Origin: Streptomyces iranensis
GTDB taxonomy: Bacteria > Actinomycetota > Actinomycetes > Streptomycetales > Streptomycetaceae
Length of the DNA stretch: 64,000 nt
Assembly (NCBI RefSeq): GCF_017874715.1
Contig: NZ_JAGGLR010000001.1
Span: 558,001-622,000 of the forward strand
Direction: 5' to 3'
The notes under the pieces: generated by a model
Seen by the model: only the letters and a program-made list of their open reading frames with translations
The model's database searches: none
Told to the model about the DNA's origin: nothing
Made by a program: the position numbers and the translations under genes
Shown here: piece after piece, positions 33,895 to 43,006 of the stretch
Position numbering within the stretch: position 1 is the stretch's first letter
Layout of the letters: each line of letters opens with the position of its first letter

Positions 33895-34602
33895 ATGAAG
33901 ACAGATGACCGTGCTGTTCGGGTTCGGGAAGTTCGGCGTCAGTTGGCGCATGATGGCCCTGCTCGGACGCGGCCTTTCGACCATGACTTCGAGTACATCA
34001 CTCTTCCCGAGCGTGACTGTGACCTTCTTCGCGATCTCTTGATTGCCGAACATGCCGAGACCGTCGTCGAGGTCGGGCTTGCCTACGGCAGTTCGGCACT
34101 TGCCGTGGGGGAGGCTCTTGTTTCTCGGGGTCACGCCGACCCCCGGCATATCTTGATCGACCCATTTCAGGAAGACATGTGGGCCAACACGGGGTGGGAC
34201 CTGCTCTGCTCCGCCGGTCTCGACCGGATCGCCACGCTTCTTCCGGCCCGGTCCTCGGATGCTTTTCCCCGGCTCATCGCGGAGGGACTGATCGCCGATG
34301 CGGCTTTTGTCGACGGGAGCCACCTGTTCCACGAAGTCTTTCTCGACTTCTACTACCTGCGGAAGGTCGTGAAGCCGGGTGGGCTGGTGGTCATCGATGA
34401 CGCCGACAAGCCCTCGGTTCGCACCGCGGTCCACTACTTCGAAGTGAATCTGGGCTGGACCGCGCTTCCTGACCCGTTCACGGCCGGGACCTGGCGCACC
34501 GTCGGCAACGATCCGAACGGCGAATCGATGCCGCGCTGCCGGGCCTTTCGGCTGCCCGACGTCGTCTCCGAGCCGCGCTCCGGCGATTTTCTCCCCTTCT
34601 AG
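33895..34602 (+). CDS. Class I SAM-dependent methyltransferase
   Basis: 235 aa with AAAGGATG upstream. Motif I is VVEVGLAYGSSAL (~57-69), then HILIDPFQ, VDGSHLFHEVF and PGGLVVIDDADKPS. This is the Methyltransf_24 / catechol-O-methyltransferase-like pattern. It ends the second operon. Intergenic 33775-33894 contains a GC-rich stretch but no convincing gene. It may tailor the cluster product. Confidence 0.82.
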   Translation: MKTDDRAVRVREVRRQLAHDGPARTRPFDHDFEYITLPERDCDLLRDLLIAEHAETVVEVGLAYGSSALAVGEALVSRGHADPRHILIDPFQEDMWANTGWDLLCSAGLDRIATLLPARSSDAFPRLIAEGLIADAAFVDGSHLFHEVFLDFYYLRKVVKPGGLVVIDDADKPSVRTAVHYFEVNLGWTALPDPFTAGTWRTVGNDPNGESMPRCRAFRLPDVVSEPRSGDFLPF

Positions 34603-34960
34603 CCTCGCTGTTTCGCTTGGGGTGGAGCGACGTGCAGGATCCGGTAGCGGAGTTTCTTGGGTTCGGCGGTAGCCGGTTCTCCGTCCAGCAGCGGGACGCG
34701 GGTCCAGGCCAGAAGATCGATAGCGGCCGAAGCACAGTGAAGTACGCCGTTGTCAGCCCGGTTGCTTCGGCGAGGTCCGCCGGCAAACGTGCTCCGGCGT
34801 GCCCGACCACCCCCGACCCGTCGGTGGACACCACAAGCCGGGGCCGCGAACCGATGTCCTTCACGCAGAAAGTGCCTTCCTCTGGCGACGACAGAACCCC
34901 TGGACAAGGTCCATCGTCCCAGCTCAGGAAGGCACTTTTGCGTTTCCACCCAAACCTCAG
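34603..34960 (-). mobile_element. IS1380-family transposase remnant with internal deletion
   Basis: Read on the minus strand, 34864 to ~34724 encodes the start of an IS1380 transposase (RPRLVVSTDGSGVVGHAGAR, then LPADLAEATGLTTAYF). About 34724 to 34603, in another frame, encodes its end (DLLAWTRVPLLDGEPATAEP, then KKLRYRILHVAP). The middle ~350 codons are missing. The 5' flank up to ~34960 keeps a terminal-type sequence with two AAGGCACTTT-like repeats. The element is dead. The sequence to 35018 holds nothing else. Confidence 0.75.
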
Positions 34961-35018
34961 CCGCACCCCAACCACAGCGGCTGCCCCAAATCTGTCGGCA
35001 CCTATGCCCGCAGGGCGA

Positions 35019-35468
35019 TCAATTTCCGCCGGAGAATTTCCATTTACCCGCGTTTGACTTCCCACCCCAGGCTTCAATCGCGGGGCCATGCTGAGTCAGA
35101 TACTTGCCGGTTTTCACGTTTCGCACGTAGTTCCCGGCTGGATACGTCCATTTCTGATATTTACCGCCGTTGCATTCCCTGATATACACATCCCCAGCCG
35201 AATTACTGTCGAGGCAAATGTTCGTGTGAGCCATGCGGATCGTGGCCCCGCGTCGGTCCCAGAGGTGCAGGGGATTGCCAGATCGGCAATACTTTGCAGT
35301 GAGACCAGCGTGATTATTAAGGGAAGCGATGCATTGATTGTATGACAGGTTTCTGATGAAAGTATTGTTGGCCGCACTTGCGTCCGAGGCGAAAAGACCC
35401 ACAGTGGTGGTCGCGGTAATTACCGCCGCCAAGTTGACCCGCAGGGTCCACTTAAGTTTATGGGACAC
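35019..35468 (-). CDS. Secreted ricin-type beta-trefoil lectin-domain protein
   Basis: 149 aa from GTG 35468 (GGGAAAG upstream). The signal peptide is RVNLAAVITATTTVGLFASD followed by ASAAN. The mature part is one beta-trefoil with a QxW-type motif (YQKWTYP) and paired cysteines (NQC, KYC, NIC, REC). GC is much lower than in its neighbours, which suggests recent transfer. It probably binds extracellular carbohydrate. Confidence 0.8.
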   Translation of the reverse strand: MSHKLKWTLRVNLAAVITATTTVGLFASDASAANNTFIRNLSYNQCIASLNNHAGLTAKYCRSGNPLHLWDRRGATIRMAHTNICLDSNSAGDVYIRECNGGKYQKWTYPAGNYVRNVKTGKYLTQHGPAIEAWGGKSNAGKWKFSGGN

Positions 35469-35924
35469 TTGAACTTTCCCGTTTCTGTTGATTTCGCGCT
35501 TCTGCGCAAACTTGAAGATAAGCCGAGACCGACAAGCTGGGCCCGCGCAAGCAGCATGCTGCAAGTCACGGCCCAAGCATTGACCGGGTTCGTCTCGGCG
35601 GCGAACCCGGCCGCCAATGTCGCCGGTTGGGCCCCACAGATGCGGGTGTCTCCCGGGCGCGCGGATCTCGCGGGCACTTCGTCGACCGCAAGGTGCCCGC
35701 CATCTCACGAATTGGTGGTTCAGACAGGGAACAGGTTTGCAGCGTCGGCGGATAGGGTTCTGTCGAATCTCACTGATCGATTCCCTGTGCTTGGACACCG
35801 AAATACGGGAGGTGAGACTGGATCATATGACGAGCAGTCATGACGAGCAACTGGGCGTCCGCGTTTGGAGAGTTGAGAGCCTCGCCCCGTCATCACCCGC
35901 TCGGCGCGGTGTCAGGGCGTCGGG
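35469..35924. other. Intergenic region with a hairpin
   Basis: No supported gene. An 8-bp-arm hairpin (35670-35677 with 35693-35700) is present. The region separates the secreted lectin and the TetR gene and may include decayed transposon sequence. Confidence 0.4.
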
Positions 35925-36572
35925 TCACGGGGTGACCGGGTCCCCCACCGCTCCCCCGGTGGCGTTGCGGACCGCGCGCGCGAGACGTTCGGGGGCGTCG
36001 GTGAGTTCCCCGCGGTCGGTGCCCGTCAGGAGGGCGGCGCCGATGTCCTCGTTGATGACCCGCAGAGCGGCCGAGGCCGCCGCGGCGTGCAGGCGCACCT
36101 GAAGGTCGTCGCCCGGAAGTCGCAGTCGCACCGCGAAGATCCCGGCCATTTCGCGCTCCACCTGGTCGCAGGCCATCAGCCAGGCAGTGCGAATGGCCGG
36201 CTCCTTGGCGGCCAGCAGGATCATTTTCATCGCGAGCATCTCGTCGGCCCGCTCGATATCGCTGGCTTCCCGACCGAACCTGGTGGCCTCCGCGGAGACA
36301 TGCTCTTCCAGGGAGAGATCCCGGGGCCAGCTGCCTATCATGGACGTCTCCCAGCTCACGCCTTGCATCACAATGGGCTCGGCACAGCTCTCCTTGCTGC
36401 GGAAGTGCCGCCAGATGGTGCGCGTCGACAAGCCCACGGCCTCGGCGATCTGGTCACCGCTGGTCGCATCCACGCCCTGTTCCCAGAACAGGCGGGCCGC
36501 CTCCCGTGAGATTTCCAGTCGCAAGCGATGGCGCCGTTGCTCACTCATCCCGCCACGCTTGGTCGATGCCAC
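35925..36572 (-). CDS. TetR family regulator (paralog of the one at 10559-11221)
   Basis: 215 aa with HTH REAARLFWEQGVDATSGDQI, then VGLSTRTIWRHF. It shares this segment and several C-terminal blocks with the regulator at 10559. An alternative start is ATG 36548. A perfect palindrome TGTCAT-A-ATGACA lies 42 bp upstream. The target is unknown. Confidence 0.88.
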   Translation of the reverse strand: MASTKRGGMSEQRRHRLRLEISREAARLFWEQGVDATSGDQIAEAVGLSTRTIWRHFRSKESCAEPIVMQGVSWETSMIGSWPRDLSLEEHVSAEATRFGREASDIERADEMLAMKMILLAAKEPAIRTAWLMACDQVEREMAGIFAVRLRLPGDDLQVRLHAAAASAALRVINEDIGAALLTGTDRGELTDAPERLARAVRNATGGAVGDPVTP

Positions 36573-36613
36573 GCTGACCGTCCCCGCTTCTTGCTCACGC
36601 TGACAACTTGGAG

Positions 36614-36626
36614 TGTCATAATGACA
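36614..36626. promoter_or_regulatory. Palindromic operator candidate for TetR paralog
   Basis: TGTCATAATGACA has 6-bp perfect arms around one A. It is related to the TGTC..GACA site before the paralogous regulator. Confidence 0.55.
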
Positions 36627-36774
36627 GTAAGTGACCCATGAGGGCTACTGGTCCCCGCCCCGCACCTGGCGTGGTCGCCCTCACGACCGCACCGCGCAGC
36701 GTGCACTACGGGGCGCTCCCGGACCTCCGCCTCAGGTGACGGCTCCCTGAACAGGGCATATTCCCTGGTCAGAG

Positions 36775-36950
36775 CCTTGATGGCGGACGAGTCGGCCTGT
36801 ACGCCGGGTTCTGTCCTGCTCCAGCGTCGGTCAAGCTCTGACCTGCTAGTTTGCCCGCACCTCGCCGCTGAGTACGCCGCCTGGGACTTCTCAGGGACTT
36901 TCCGCCGCGGCCGTGAACCAGGACTCGATGACGGCGAGGCCGGCGCACTG
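36775..36950 (-). mobile_element. Integrase 3'-end remnant beside an RNase-P-RNA-like 3' fragment
   Basis: On the minus strand 36950-36897 encodes the last ~16 codons of a tyrosine integrase (AGLAVIESWFTAAAESP, stop). This closely matches the C-terminus of the complete integrase at 53342 (GLAVIESWFTDSAERP). About 80 bp further, 36775-36815 in the same orientation reads like the conserved 3' end of rnpB (ACAGAACCCGGCGTACAGG). An RNA 3' end next to an integrase end is the layout of an attachment site, so this is probably an old att footprint. The rest of 36573-37108 has no gene. Confidence 0.5.
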
Positions 36951-37108
36951 CCCGGCCCGCCGCTCACGCTACCCCGTTCCGAGGTCGGCAGGCGTACCGA
37001 GTCAGGAGCAGAGGCGGAAGGGCCAGCCGCTGGCCTTCCGCGCGGCTTCCGCTCCTGGCACATGCTCGGCCTGCGCTCGGCCTCGATGGCCCGGTACTCG
37101 CAAGTCTT

Positions 37109-38017
37109 CTAGGCCACGGTGAGGATCCGATGCTGGCCGTGGGCGCTCAAGGGGCGGGCGTCGTGGATGCTGGTGACCCAGGTGACAGCGGCGTACCGGC
37201 CAAGGGAAAGAGGAGGAGTCAGGGTTGCTGTCCGCCCCGGGGAGAGCGGCGGGCTGCCCAGCCATCGGCTGATGTCGAAGGGCGGGGGCGAGGGGGTGGT
37301 GTCGTCGAAGAACGCTTGGATATCGGCTTCGGTGACCGCGTCGTCGGCGATGGGGTAGAGAACCAGTTCGTCGACTTGACCTCGCATGTGATTGACGTAG
37401 CGGAGCGGGCGATTGGGCTTGGGATTGCCGCACAAGTCGAACCGGGGCCCCAGGCCAGGTACTTCCCTTGCCGTGACGATGGCGGCGGGTGGGGTCTGGG
37501 CTTGGTTGCGGGGTCGATGGACGGTGAGGATGCGTATGTACTCCTGCCCCGGCGCGGGGTTGCGGCCGCGATCACCCTCGAAGTCAAGGAACTCCAAAAC
37601 CAGGTAGCGGCCGGCTTCCAGGTCCAGGGTGAAGACGGTGTCGGTACCCACGTGGGTGAAGCCGCCGCCGTACAGTTCGGCGGAGGCCATCAGGGCCTTG
37701 GTCGCCTCGATGTTCTCCCTCCCTTCGGTTGCGAAGATCCGCCGCAGCCGGGTGCGGAATGCCGCCACGGATACGCCGCGTCGCAACCGGACGAGACCAA
37801 CAGCGCCCGTCAGGTGGCTCGTGGTCCGTAACCGGAAGGAGACGGCTCCCGCGGCGGCTGACTGGGGAGCAGAGAAGCCGTCCTCTCCCGTGACGATGTC
37901 CAACGGCGGGACGTGTGGGCCGCGGGAGGCACCTGCTTGCGCCGTGCCGCCCATTGCCGCCGTAGCCCCCAGCGCTGTCAGGCCCACCAGTGCGCTGCGT
38001 CTGCTCAACCAGACCAT
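37109..38017 (-). CDS. Secreted Tat-type hypothetical protein
   Basis: 302 aa. The signal is twin-arginine (MVWLSRRSALVGLTALGATA, then an Ala-rich cleavage region). The mature protein has FRLRTTSHLTGAVGLVRLRR and later HVGTDTVFTLDLEAGRYLVL, a beta-sandwich, cupredoxin-like pattern seen in uncharacterised Streptomyces secreted proteins. No enzyme motif is visible. It lies downstream of the trypsin-STAND gene on the same strand, 136 bp away. Confidence 0.7.
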   Translation of the reverse strand: MVWLSRRSALVGLTALGATAAMGGTAQAGASRGPHVPPLDIVTGEDGFSAPQSAAAGAVSFRLRTTSHLTGAVGLVRLRRGVSVAAFRTRLRRIFATEGRENIEATKALMASAELYGGGFTHVGTDTVFTLDLEAGRYLVLEFLDFEGDRGRNPAPGQEYIRILTVHRPRNQAQTPPAAIVTAREVPGLGPRFDLCGNPKPNRPLRYVNHMRGQVDELVLYPIADDAVTEADIQAFFDDTTPSPPPFDISRWLGSPPLSPGRTATLTPPLSLGRYAAVTWVTSIHDARPLSAHGQHRILTVA

Positions 38018-38153
38018 GGAATCGCCCTCTCACCGCGCGTTGACCGGTAGATACCTCAGCAGAATGCCGGGGCTGACGCTGTGAAGTCGTTAGCGGGGAG
38101 TGCACGACGCGCGCGTGGCCTTTGCCTCGTCCGACAGCTGGCACCTGACGGGC

Positions 38154-41100
38154 TCAGTCGGGGCAGACGCGATCCGGCAGCTCGGCGGGGACGGCGCTCC
38201 GCTCCGGAGCCGTGAACCTCTGCTGGCCGACAACCCGGCAGAGCTTGTCACGCCACAGGGCGGGGTCGAGCCGGACGACATCGAAACCCCCGCTGGGAAC
38301 GATGTCGAAGTCGTCCGGTGTCTTGCTCAGCAAGACCTTCCCGTCCTGCGATGCGTTCAAAAAGGTCTGCGGCTCACCGAAGTCGTATGAGATGTCGTAG
38401 GAACGGCCGCCTGCCTTGTAGATGCGAGCGGAGTCGCCTTCGGCAAGGAGGAATCGCTGTCCGGAAAGGAAGCTCGCCACGAATCCACGGCCTTCGCCGG
38501 ATTGTGTGATGGGCCCGATCGGGCCCAGGGACCGTCTCGCCTCCCCGTCGGCCCGCATGGACCACAGTTCGACCATCGCCCCTCGGGCGTACACAGCTGC
38601 ATACTTGCCGCTTCGGTCCATATGGACGGTCACGGAATCCGCTCCCACCCGGAACCCGAGTTCCTTCGCCTCCCGCTGCTCGCGCAGGTCCACCACATGC
38701 ACCTTGGCGTCGCCTTCGACCTTGACCAGTACGTGGTCCTTCTTGGGGTACGAACCCACCCAGAAGCCGGAGACAGGTGGATCTTCCTGCGGGTCGAACG
38801 GCTTGGGGCCGCGCTTCGACAGCTTCAGGTCACGTAGATCGACCGTCGACAGCCGCCGGCCCGTCTCGGGGTCCCAGCGATCCAGCCGGCCCTCCACCTG
38901 GGTCAGGAGCGCACCGCTGCTGAGGAAGTGGGCGGACGGTGCCTCCCGGTCGCCGAAGTGGTTCGCCCTGCCCAGGGGAAGGGTGATCTGTGACACCTCC
39001 CGCAGCGACGGCAAGGACCGGACGACGACCTTGTTGTACGCCACCACGTCGGCCATCAGCTTCTCGTTCCGGCCAACTGCCAGCGGTAGATCCTCCAGTT
39101 CCTCCGCCCACACCGGATGCCCGCCGAGGTCCTTCTTCGACAGCGGTCTGCTCGCGGCAAGGGACCTCATCTGCCGCAACGGGTCGACCAACCTGATCCT
39201 TTGGTGTTCCGCCGTTCCCTCTCGTCCGATCAGCCGTCGGCCGTGGTCGAGCAGGGTGGGCAATGCGAGTTCGGGCTGCGGTCGGGTGGCCAGGGGGCGC
39301 GCGGTGACCTGAGTGCCCCGCGCGGTGACCAGGACGGGTTTCTCTGGTCCTCCGAGTAGCTGCGGGTTGGTCAGCTCGCCGTCGCCGGACTCGGTAAAAC
39401 CGTCGGTCGTGGCCAGTTGCTTCCCGCTCGGTACGTCGACCAGTACGCGCCGGCTTTCGTCCTCCAGAGCCATCCGGTGCCCCGCGCTGTCGACGGCCAT
39501 GTCGTTGCAGCTGATCAGTTTCCCGTCGGAATAACGGCTGATCTCCCGGCCGTCCTTAACCCGTACCGCGCGGTAGACCACCTGCCCGTCCAAGTCGCCC
39601 CCGCCTTGCTTGCACATCACGGCCGTCGAGCCGCCACCCGACACCGCGGTCGAGGTGATCGTTGCTCCCAGCTTCCGGGTCTTTCCCGTACGGGCGTCCA
39701 TGGCCACCACGGGGCCCATCTGGGCCAGGTTGGGAGTCTTGGCCGCCTCGTCCACCACGAGCGTGTCATTGTCAGGACCGAACGACACGGACAGGGCAGC
39801 CGGCGCCGAGACCGGCAACGTCCAGTGCTTACCGGCCTCCAGATCCCACAGGTCGATCTGCCTGCCGGAGATCGTCGCGGCGCGCGTGCCGTCCTGGGAA
39901 AGGACAGCAACGCGGCGCTGGGTGAAGTCGATCCTCTTGTCGTCGTCGTGTGCGGTGCCACCGCCATGGAGAGTGCGGCCACGCCCCAGCAGCGCCTTGG
40001 AGTCGGGCCACACCTCGTGCCAGACCAGCGAGCCCTTCTCCGTCGTGTAAGCGATTCGTCTGCCGTCCGCGCTGACCATCGGATAGCTCAGGTACCGCTC
40101 GACGGGGAACTGGACCCTGCGGACTCTCCCGCCCGCGCCCCGTACGAAGAGGGTCCCCCGGCCCAGCTCGGTGGTGATCAGAGTGACCGCGCCATCAGCA
40201 CTGGTCGCCATCGCGTCGAGGGCGCCCTGCGTACCGGAAACGGCCCACTGCGTATCGCGGTAACCCATGTAGCGCCGGAGCAGCTCATTGCCGGCCTCCC
40301 TCGTCGGCGCGGCCTTGTATGCCGCCATCGCCACTCGGGCCGCCAGCACCGGATCCCGCTCCGCCAGATCCGCCGAGATGTCGGCCAGCTCCCGCGAGTG
40401 TGCCTCGGCCTCCCGCTGTTCCTTGGCTCCCGAGGTGACGACCAGGCTGGTGCTGAGCGTGACGAGCAGGACCATCACCAGGGCTCCGGCCGCCCACGCG
40501 GCACGCTTGGCTCTCGTCACCTTCTGGCGGTGCTGCTGGCCCCTCTGCAGGAAATCCCGCTCCCCTGCGGTGAGCTCCGCGCTCCGGCTGTCCAGCCACG
40601 GCCGTGCGGCCCGCAGCTCGTCCACGCCGGGTAACCGTTCCGTCCGCCGTTCCGAGGCTTCCCAGCGTTCCATGTCCCGGCGCAGGCCCGCCCGCCAGGT
40701 CAGAAACGCCCGATCGTCCTCCACTCGCTGAGCGAGGCGGGGCCAGGCCCGGATCAGCGCTTCGTGCGCGAGTTCGACGGTCTCGCCTGCCTCCGGGCTG
40801 CTCCCCAGGACCAGCAGCCGCTGCCGGGCGAGCGCCTGGGCGATCCGCCACCGCTGCGGGCCCGCCTCCTCGCGGGTGAGGACGTTGCGCAGGGTGCCCT
40901 CGCCGCCCGGGAGCACCCGCACCAGCCCGGTCAGCAGCCGCAGCGCCGTATCCGTGTCCTGGTCCGCCACGCACGCGTGCCAGATGGTCTCGGCCTGCCG
41001 GCCCAGGGCGCCCTGCACGCCGCCCAGTTCCTGGTAGGTGTCGAAGCGCAGGACTCCATGCCGCTGTCCGCGCCACAAGCGCTCCAGGACGAAGCCCAGC

Positions 41101-42491
41101 AGCGGCAGCGCGCCCGGCTCGGCGCCCGCGTCATCCAGCATGGCCGTGACGAGTCCCGGGTCGTACTCCACGCCCGCGACGGTCTCCACGGGCCGGGTGA
41201 TCACCGCACGCAGTTGCTCGCGGTTCATCGGCGCGAGGGCATGGACCGTACGGCTGAGCGCCGGGCCAGTTGCCGGATGGGACAGTGCGGCCTCCAGGAA
41301 GTCCGCGCGCAAGGTGACCAGGACACGCAGCTCCTCTGACGGGTCGGAGGGAAACAGCACCCCGGCCGCAGCCTGGGCCGCCTCCCCGCCGCCCGCGAAC
41401 AGTTCCTCACTCTGGTCCAGGACGACCAGCAGACGCTGCGCCCCCGACTCCTCCAACGTCAGCCTGATTGTTTCCGCCAGCCTGCCAGGCTCGCTCAGCA
41501 GCGGCTCCAGCTCGCGTGTCCTGAGCAGTTTTTCCGTGCCGCGCAGTTCCGGGTGCAGCAGCGCCACCAGTTCGGAGGCGAGTACGGTCAGCAGCGACCG
41601 CCCGGCGGCCGGCCGTACGACGACGGCTTCGAAGCCCTCCGTGCGCAACCGCGGTACGACACCGGCCAACGCCAGGGAGGTTTTCCCGCTGCCCGACGGC
41701 CCCACGATCGTCACGTACGGATGCGCCCGTACGAGCCGTGCGATGTCCTGGGCCTCCGTCTCCCGCCCGAAGAAGACCGCCGCGTCCTCCTCCTGGAAGG
41801 CGGCCAGCCCACGGAACGGCGTCGCCGGGCGCAGGACCTCGGCCAGCTCCGGGACCGCCTGTGCGATCGTGCGCGTCGCTATCAGAAAGCTCTGCCGCCG
41901 CTCCCCGGTGACCTGGGCTCGCGTCACCATCCCCACCACAGCACCCAGCTGCTCGTCCCACACCGGGCTGCCGCTGAAACCGCCCTGTACGGGAGCGGCC
42001 TCGCCGTCGGCCGCCGCGAACTGCACCCATCCCTCGGCGGTCCCGCCCAACAGTCTCCCCCGGTGCCAGACACCTCCCGGCGAGATCGCCGGGAACCCGG
42101 CCACGCGTGCAGCGTGCTCCCAGACGGTGTCCGCCTCCGCCATGCGCGCCGGCCGCGCCCCCGGGATCGGAGCCGTCAGCCGTAGTACGGCGATGTCGCC
42201 CCTGCCGTCTGGCCCGGTGGGCACCCAATGCTCGACCTCGGCGCTTGCGCGTCCTCGCCCACCGCCGTCCAGCGGCAGGTCCACGGTGAGGCACACCCCG
42301 TCGGGCCGGGGCGCGTCCCGCGGCAGCGACAACGCGTCACACACGACGTGCGCACAGGTCAGCGCGAGCTCGCTGGTGATCAGAAATCCCGCCCCGCCGA
42401 TGTCGCCGGCAGCTCCGTCGGTGCTGTCCGGTGCGCGCACGCGCAGGATCGCCGCCCCCAGCACCGCCTCCGGGCTCCGCGAATCCGGCAC
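38154..42491 (-). CDS. Trypsin-like protease / nSTAND NTPase / WD40-type propeller fusion 1
   Basis: 1445 aa from GTG 42491 (GGGGGA upstream). The N-terminal trypsin-like domain has a complete triad: His in LTCAHVV (~48), Asp in GRGDIAVL (~99) and Ser in GGFSGSPV (~173). The STAND NTPase follows, with Walker A GPSGSGKT (~264-271) and Walker B LVVLDQSEELF (~355-365). After the helical arm a transmembrane helix is at ~665-686 (ALVMVLLVTLSTSLVV). The last ~700 residues are degenerate beta-propeller repeats. Such proteins are inactive sensors until a trigger binds the propeller, when the protease effector is released. It diverges from the TRYPCO1-type gene. The direct role in phage or other conflict is inference from family knowledge. 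Confidence 0.85.
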   Translation of the reverse strand: MPDSRSPEAVLGAAILRVRAPDSTDGAAGDIGGAGFLITSELALTCAHVVCDALSLPRDAPRPDGVCLTVDLPLDGGGRGRASAEVEHWVPTGPDGRGDIAVLRLTAPIPGARPARMAEADTVWEHAARVAGFPAISPGGVWHRGRLLGGTAEGWVQFAAADGEAAPVQGGFSGSPVWDEQLGAVVGMVTRAQVTGERRQSFLIATRTIAQAVPELAEVLRPATPFRGLAAFQEEDAAVFFGRETEAQDIARLVRAHPYVTIVGPSGSGKTSLALAGVVPRLRTEGFEAVVVRPAAGRSLLTVLASELVALLHPELRGTEKLLRTRELEPLLSEPGRLAETIRLTLEESGAQRLLVVLDQSEELFAGGGEAAQAAAGVLFPSDPSEELRVLVTLRADFLEAALSHPATGPALSRTVHALAPMNREQLRAVITRPVETVAGVEYDPGLVTAMLDDAGAEPGALPLLGFVLERLWRGQRHGVLRFDTYQELGGVQGALGRQAETIWHACVADQDTDTALRLLTGLVRVLPGGEGTLRNVLTREEAGPQRWRIAQALARQRLLVLGSSPEAGETVELAHEALIRAWPRLAQRVEDDRAFLTWRAGLRRDMERWEASERRTERLPGVDELRAARPWLDSRSAELTAGERDFLQRGQQHRQKVTRAKRAAWAAGALVMVLLVTLSTSLVVTSGAKEQREAEAHSRELADISADLAERDPVLAARVAMAAYKAAPTREAGNELLRRYMGYRDTQWAVSGTQGALDAMATSADGAVTLITTELGRGTLFVRGAGGRVRRVQFPVERYLSYPMVSADGRRIAYTTEKGSLVWHEVWPDSKALLGRGRTLHGGGTAHDDDKRIDFTQRRVAVLSQDGTRAATISGRQIDLWDLEAGKHWTLPVSAPAALSVSFGPDNDTLVVDEAAKTPNLAQMGPVVAMDARTGKTRKLGATITSTAVSGGGSTAVMCKQGGGDLDGQVVYRAVRVKDGREISRYSDGKLISCNDMAVDSAGHRMALEDESRRVLVDVPSGKQLATTDGFTESGDGELTNPQLLGGPEKPVLVTARGTQVTARPLATRPQPELALPTLLDHGRRLIGREGTAEHQRIRLVDPLRQMRSLAASRPLSKKDLGGHPVWAEELEDLPLAVGRNEKLMADVVAYNKVVVRSLPSLREVSQITLPLGRANHFGDREAPSAHFLSSGALLTQVEGRLDRWDPETGRRLSTVDLRDLKLSKRGPKPFDPQEDPPVSGFWVGSYPKKDHVLVKVEGDAKVHVVDLREQREAKELGFRVGADSVTVHMDRSGKYAAVYARGAMVELWSMRADGEARRSLGPIGPITQSGEGRGFVASFLSGQRFLLAEGDSARIYKAGGRSYDISYDFGEPQTFLNASQDGKVLLSKTPDDFDIVPSGGFDVVRLDPALWRDKLCRVVGQQRFTAPERSAVPAELPDRVCPD

Positions 42492-42663
42492 GATGATTCC
42501 CCCTCTTGCTCCCCCGTCCCGACCAACTCCACAGCGGAGTATGGCAACTCCTGAGCTTCGTATCACCTGGCGAGCCGTACCTCTTCATGTCGTGCAGCCT
42601 GCCTGCGGGTGTTGTCCTGTCGAGCTCCGGCGGTGCAAACTGGCACTTTTCAAGGGGGAATTG

Positions 42664-42996
42664 ATGCAGGACATGGCGCGTGTGCCGCTTGAGGGTGGCG
42701 GATACATCCTGTTCGACGGGGCGCAGGAACATGAGGGTCCGGTCAAGGCTGGACGGGTCGGGGACACTCTTCACGACATGCCGCATACCTTGCGGGAGTC
42801 ATTGGCTCCCGTTCGGGAAACGGCACGGACGGTTCTGGAGGAGTTGCGGCAGGCCGGTCCGGAGGAGGTCGAGGTGGAGTTCGGGGTCAACGTCTCCGCG
42901 AAGGCGGGGGCAGTGATCGCCAAAGGTGATATCGCCGTCCATCTGAAGGTCCGCCTGCTGTGGAAGAACGGCCAGGGCGCAGAGGACGCGCGGTGA
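42664..42996 (+). CDS. Trypsin-co-occurring domain protein (TRYPCO1 / CU044_2847 type)
   Basis: 110 aa with GGGGGA before the ATG. It follows the domain pattern MARVPLEGGGYILFD, a helix TLRESLAPVRETARTVLEEL, then VEVEFGVNVSAKAGAVIAKG and a final strand. This small domain is known mainly from genes beside trypsin-STAND conflict proteins. It probably links recognition of the trigger to the protease. It ends 10 bp before the second trypsin-STAND gene, with which it is co-transcribed, and it also shares a divergent promoter with the first. Confidence 0.78.
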   Translation: MQDMARVPLEGGGYILFDGAQEHEGPVKAGRVGDTLHDMPHTLRESLAPVRETARTVLEELRQAGPEEVEVEFGVNVSAKAGAVIAKGDIAVHLKVRLLWKNGQGAEDAR

Positions 42997-43006
42997 GGCG
43001 CGGGGG

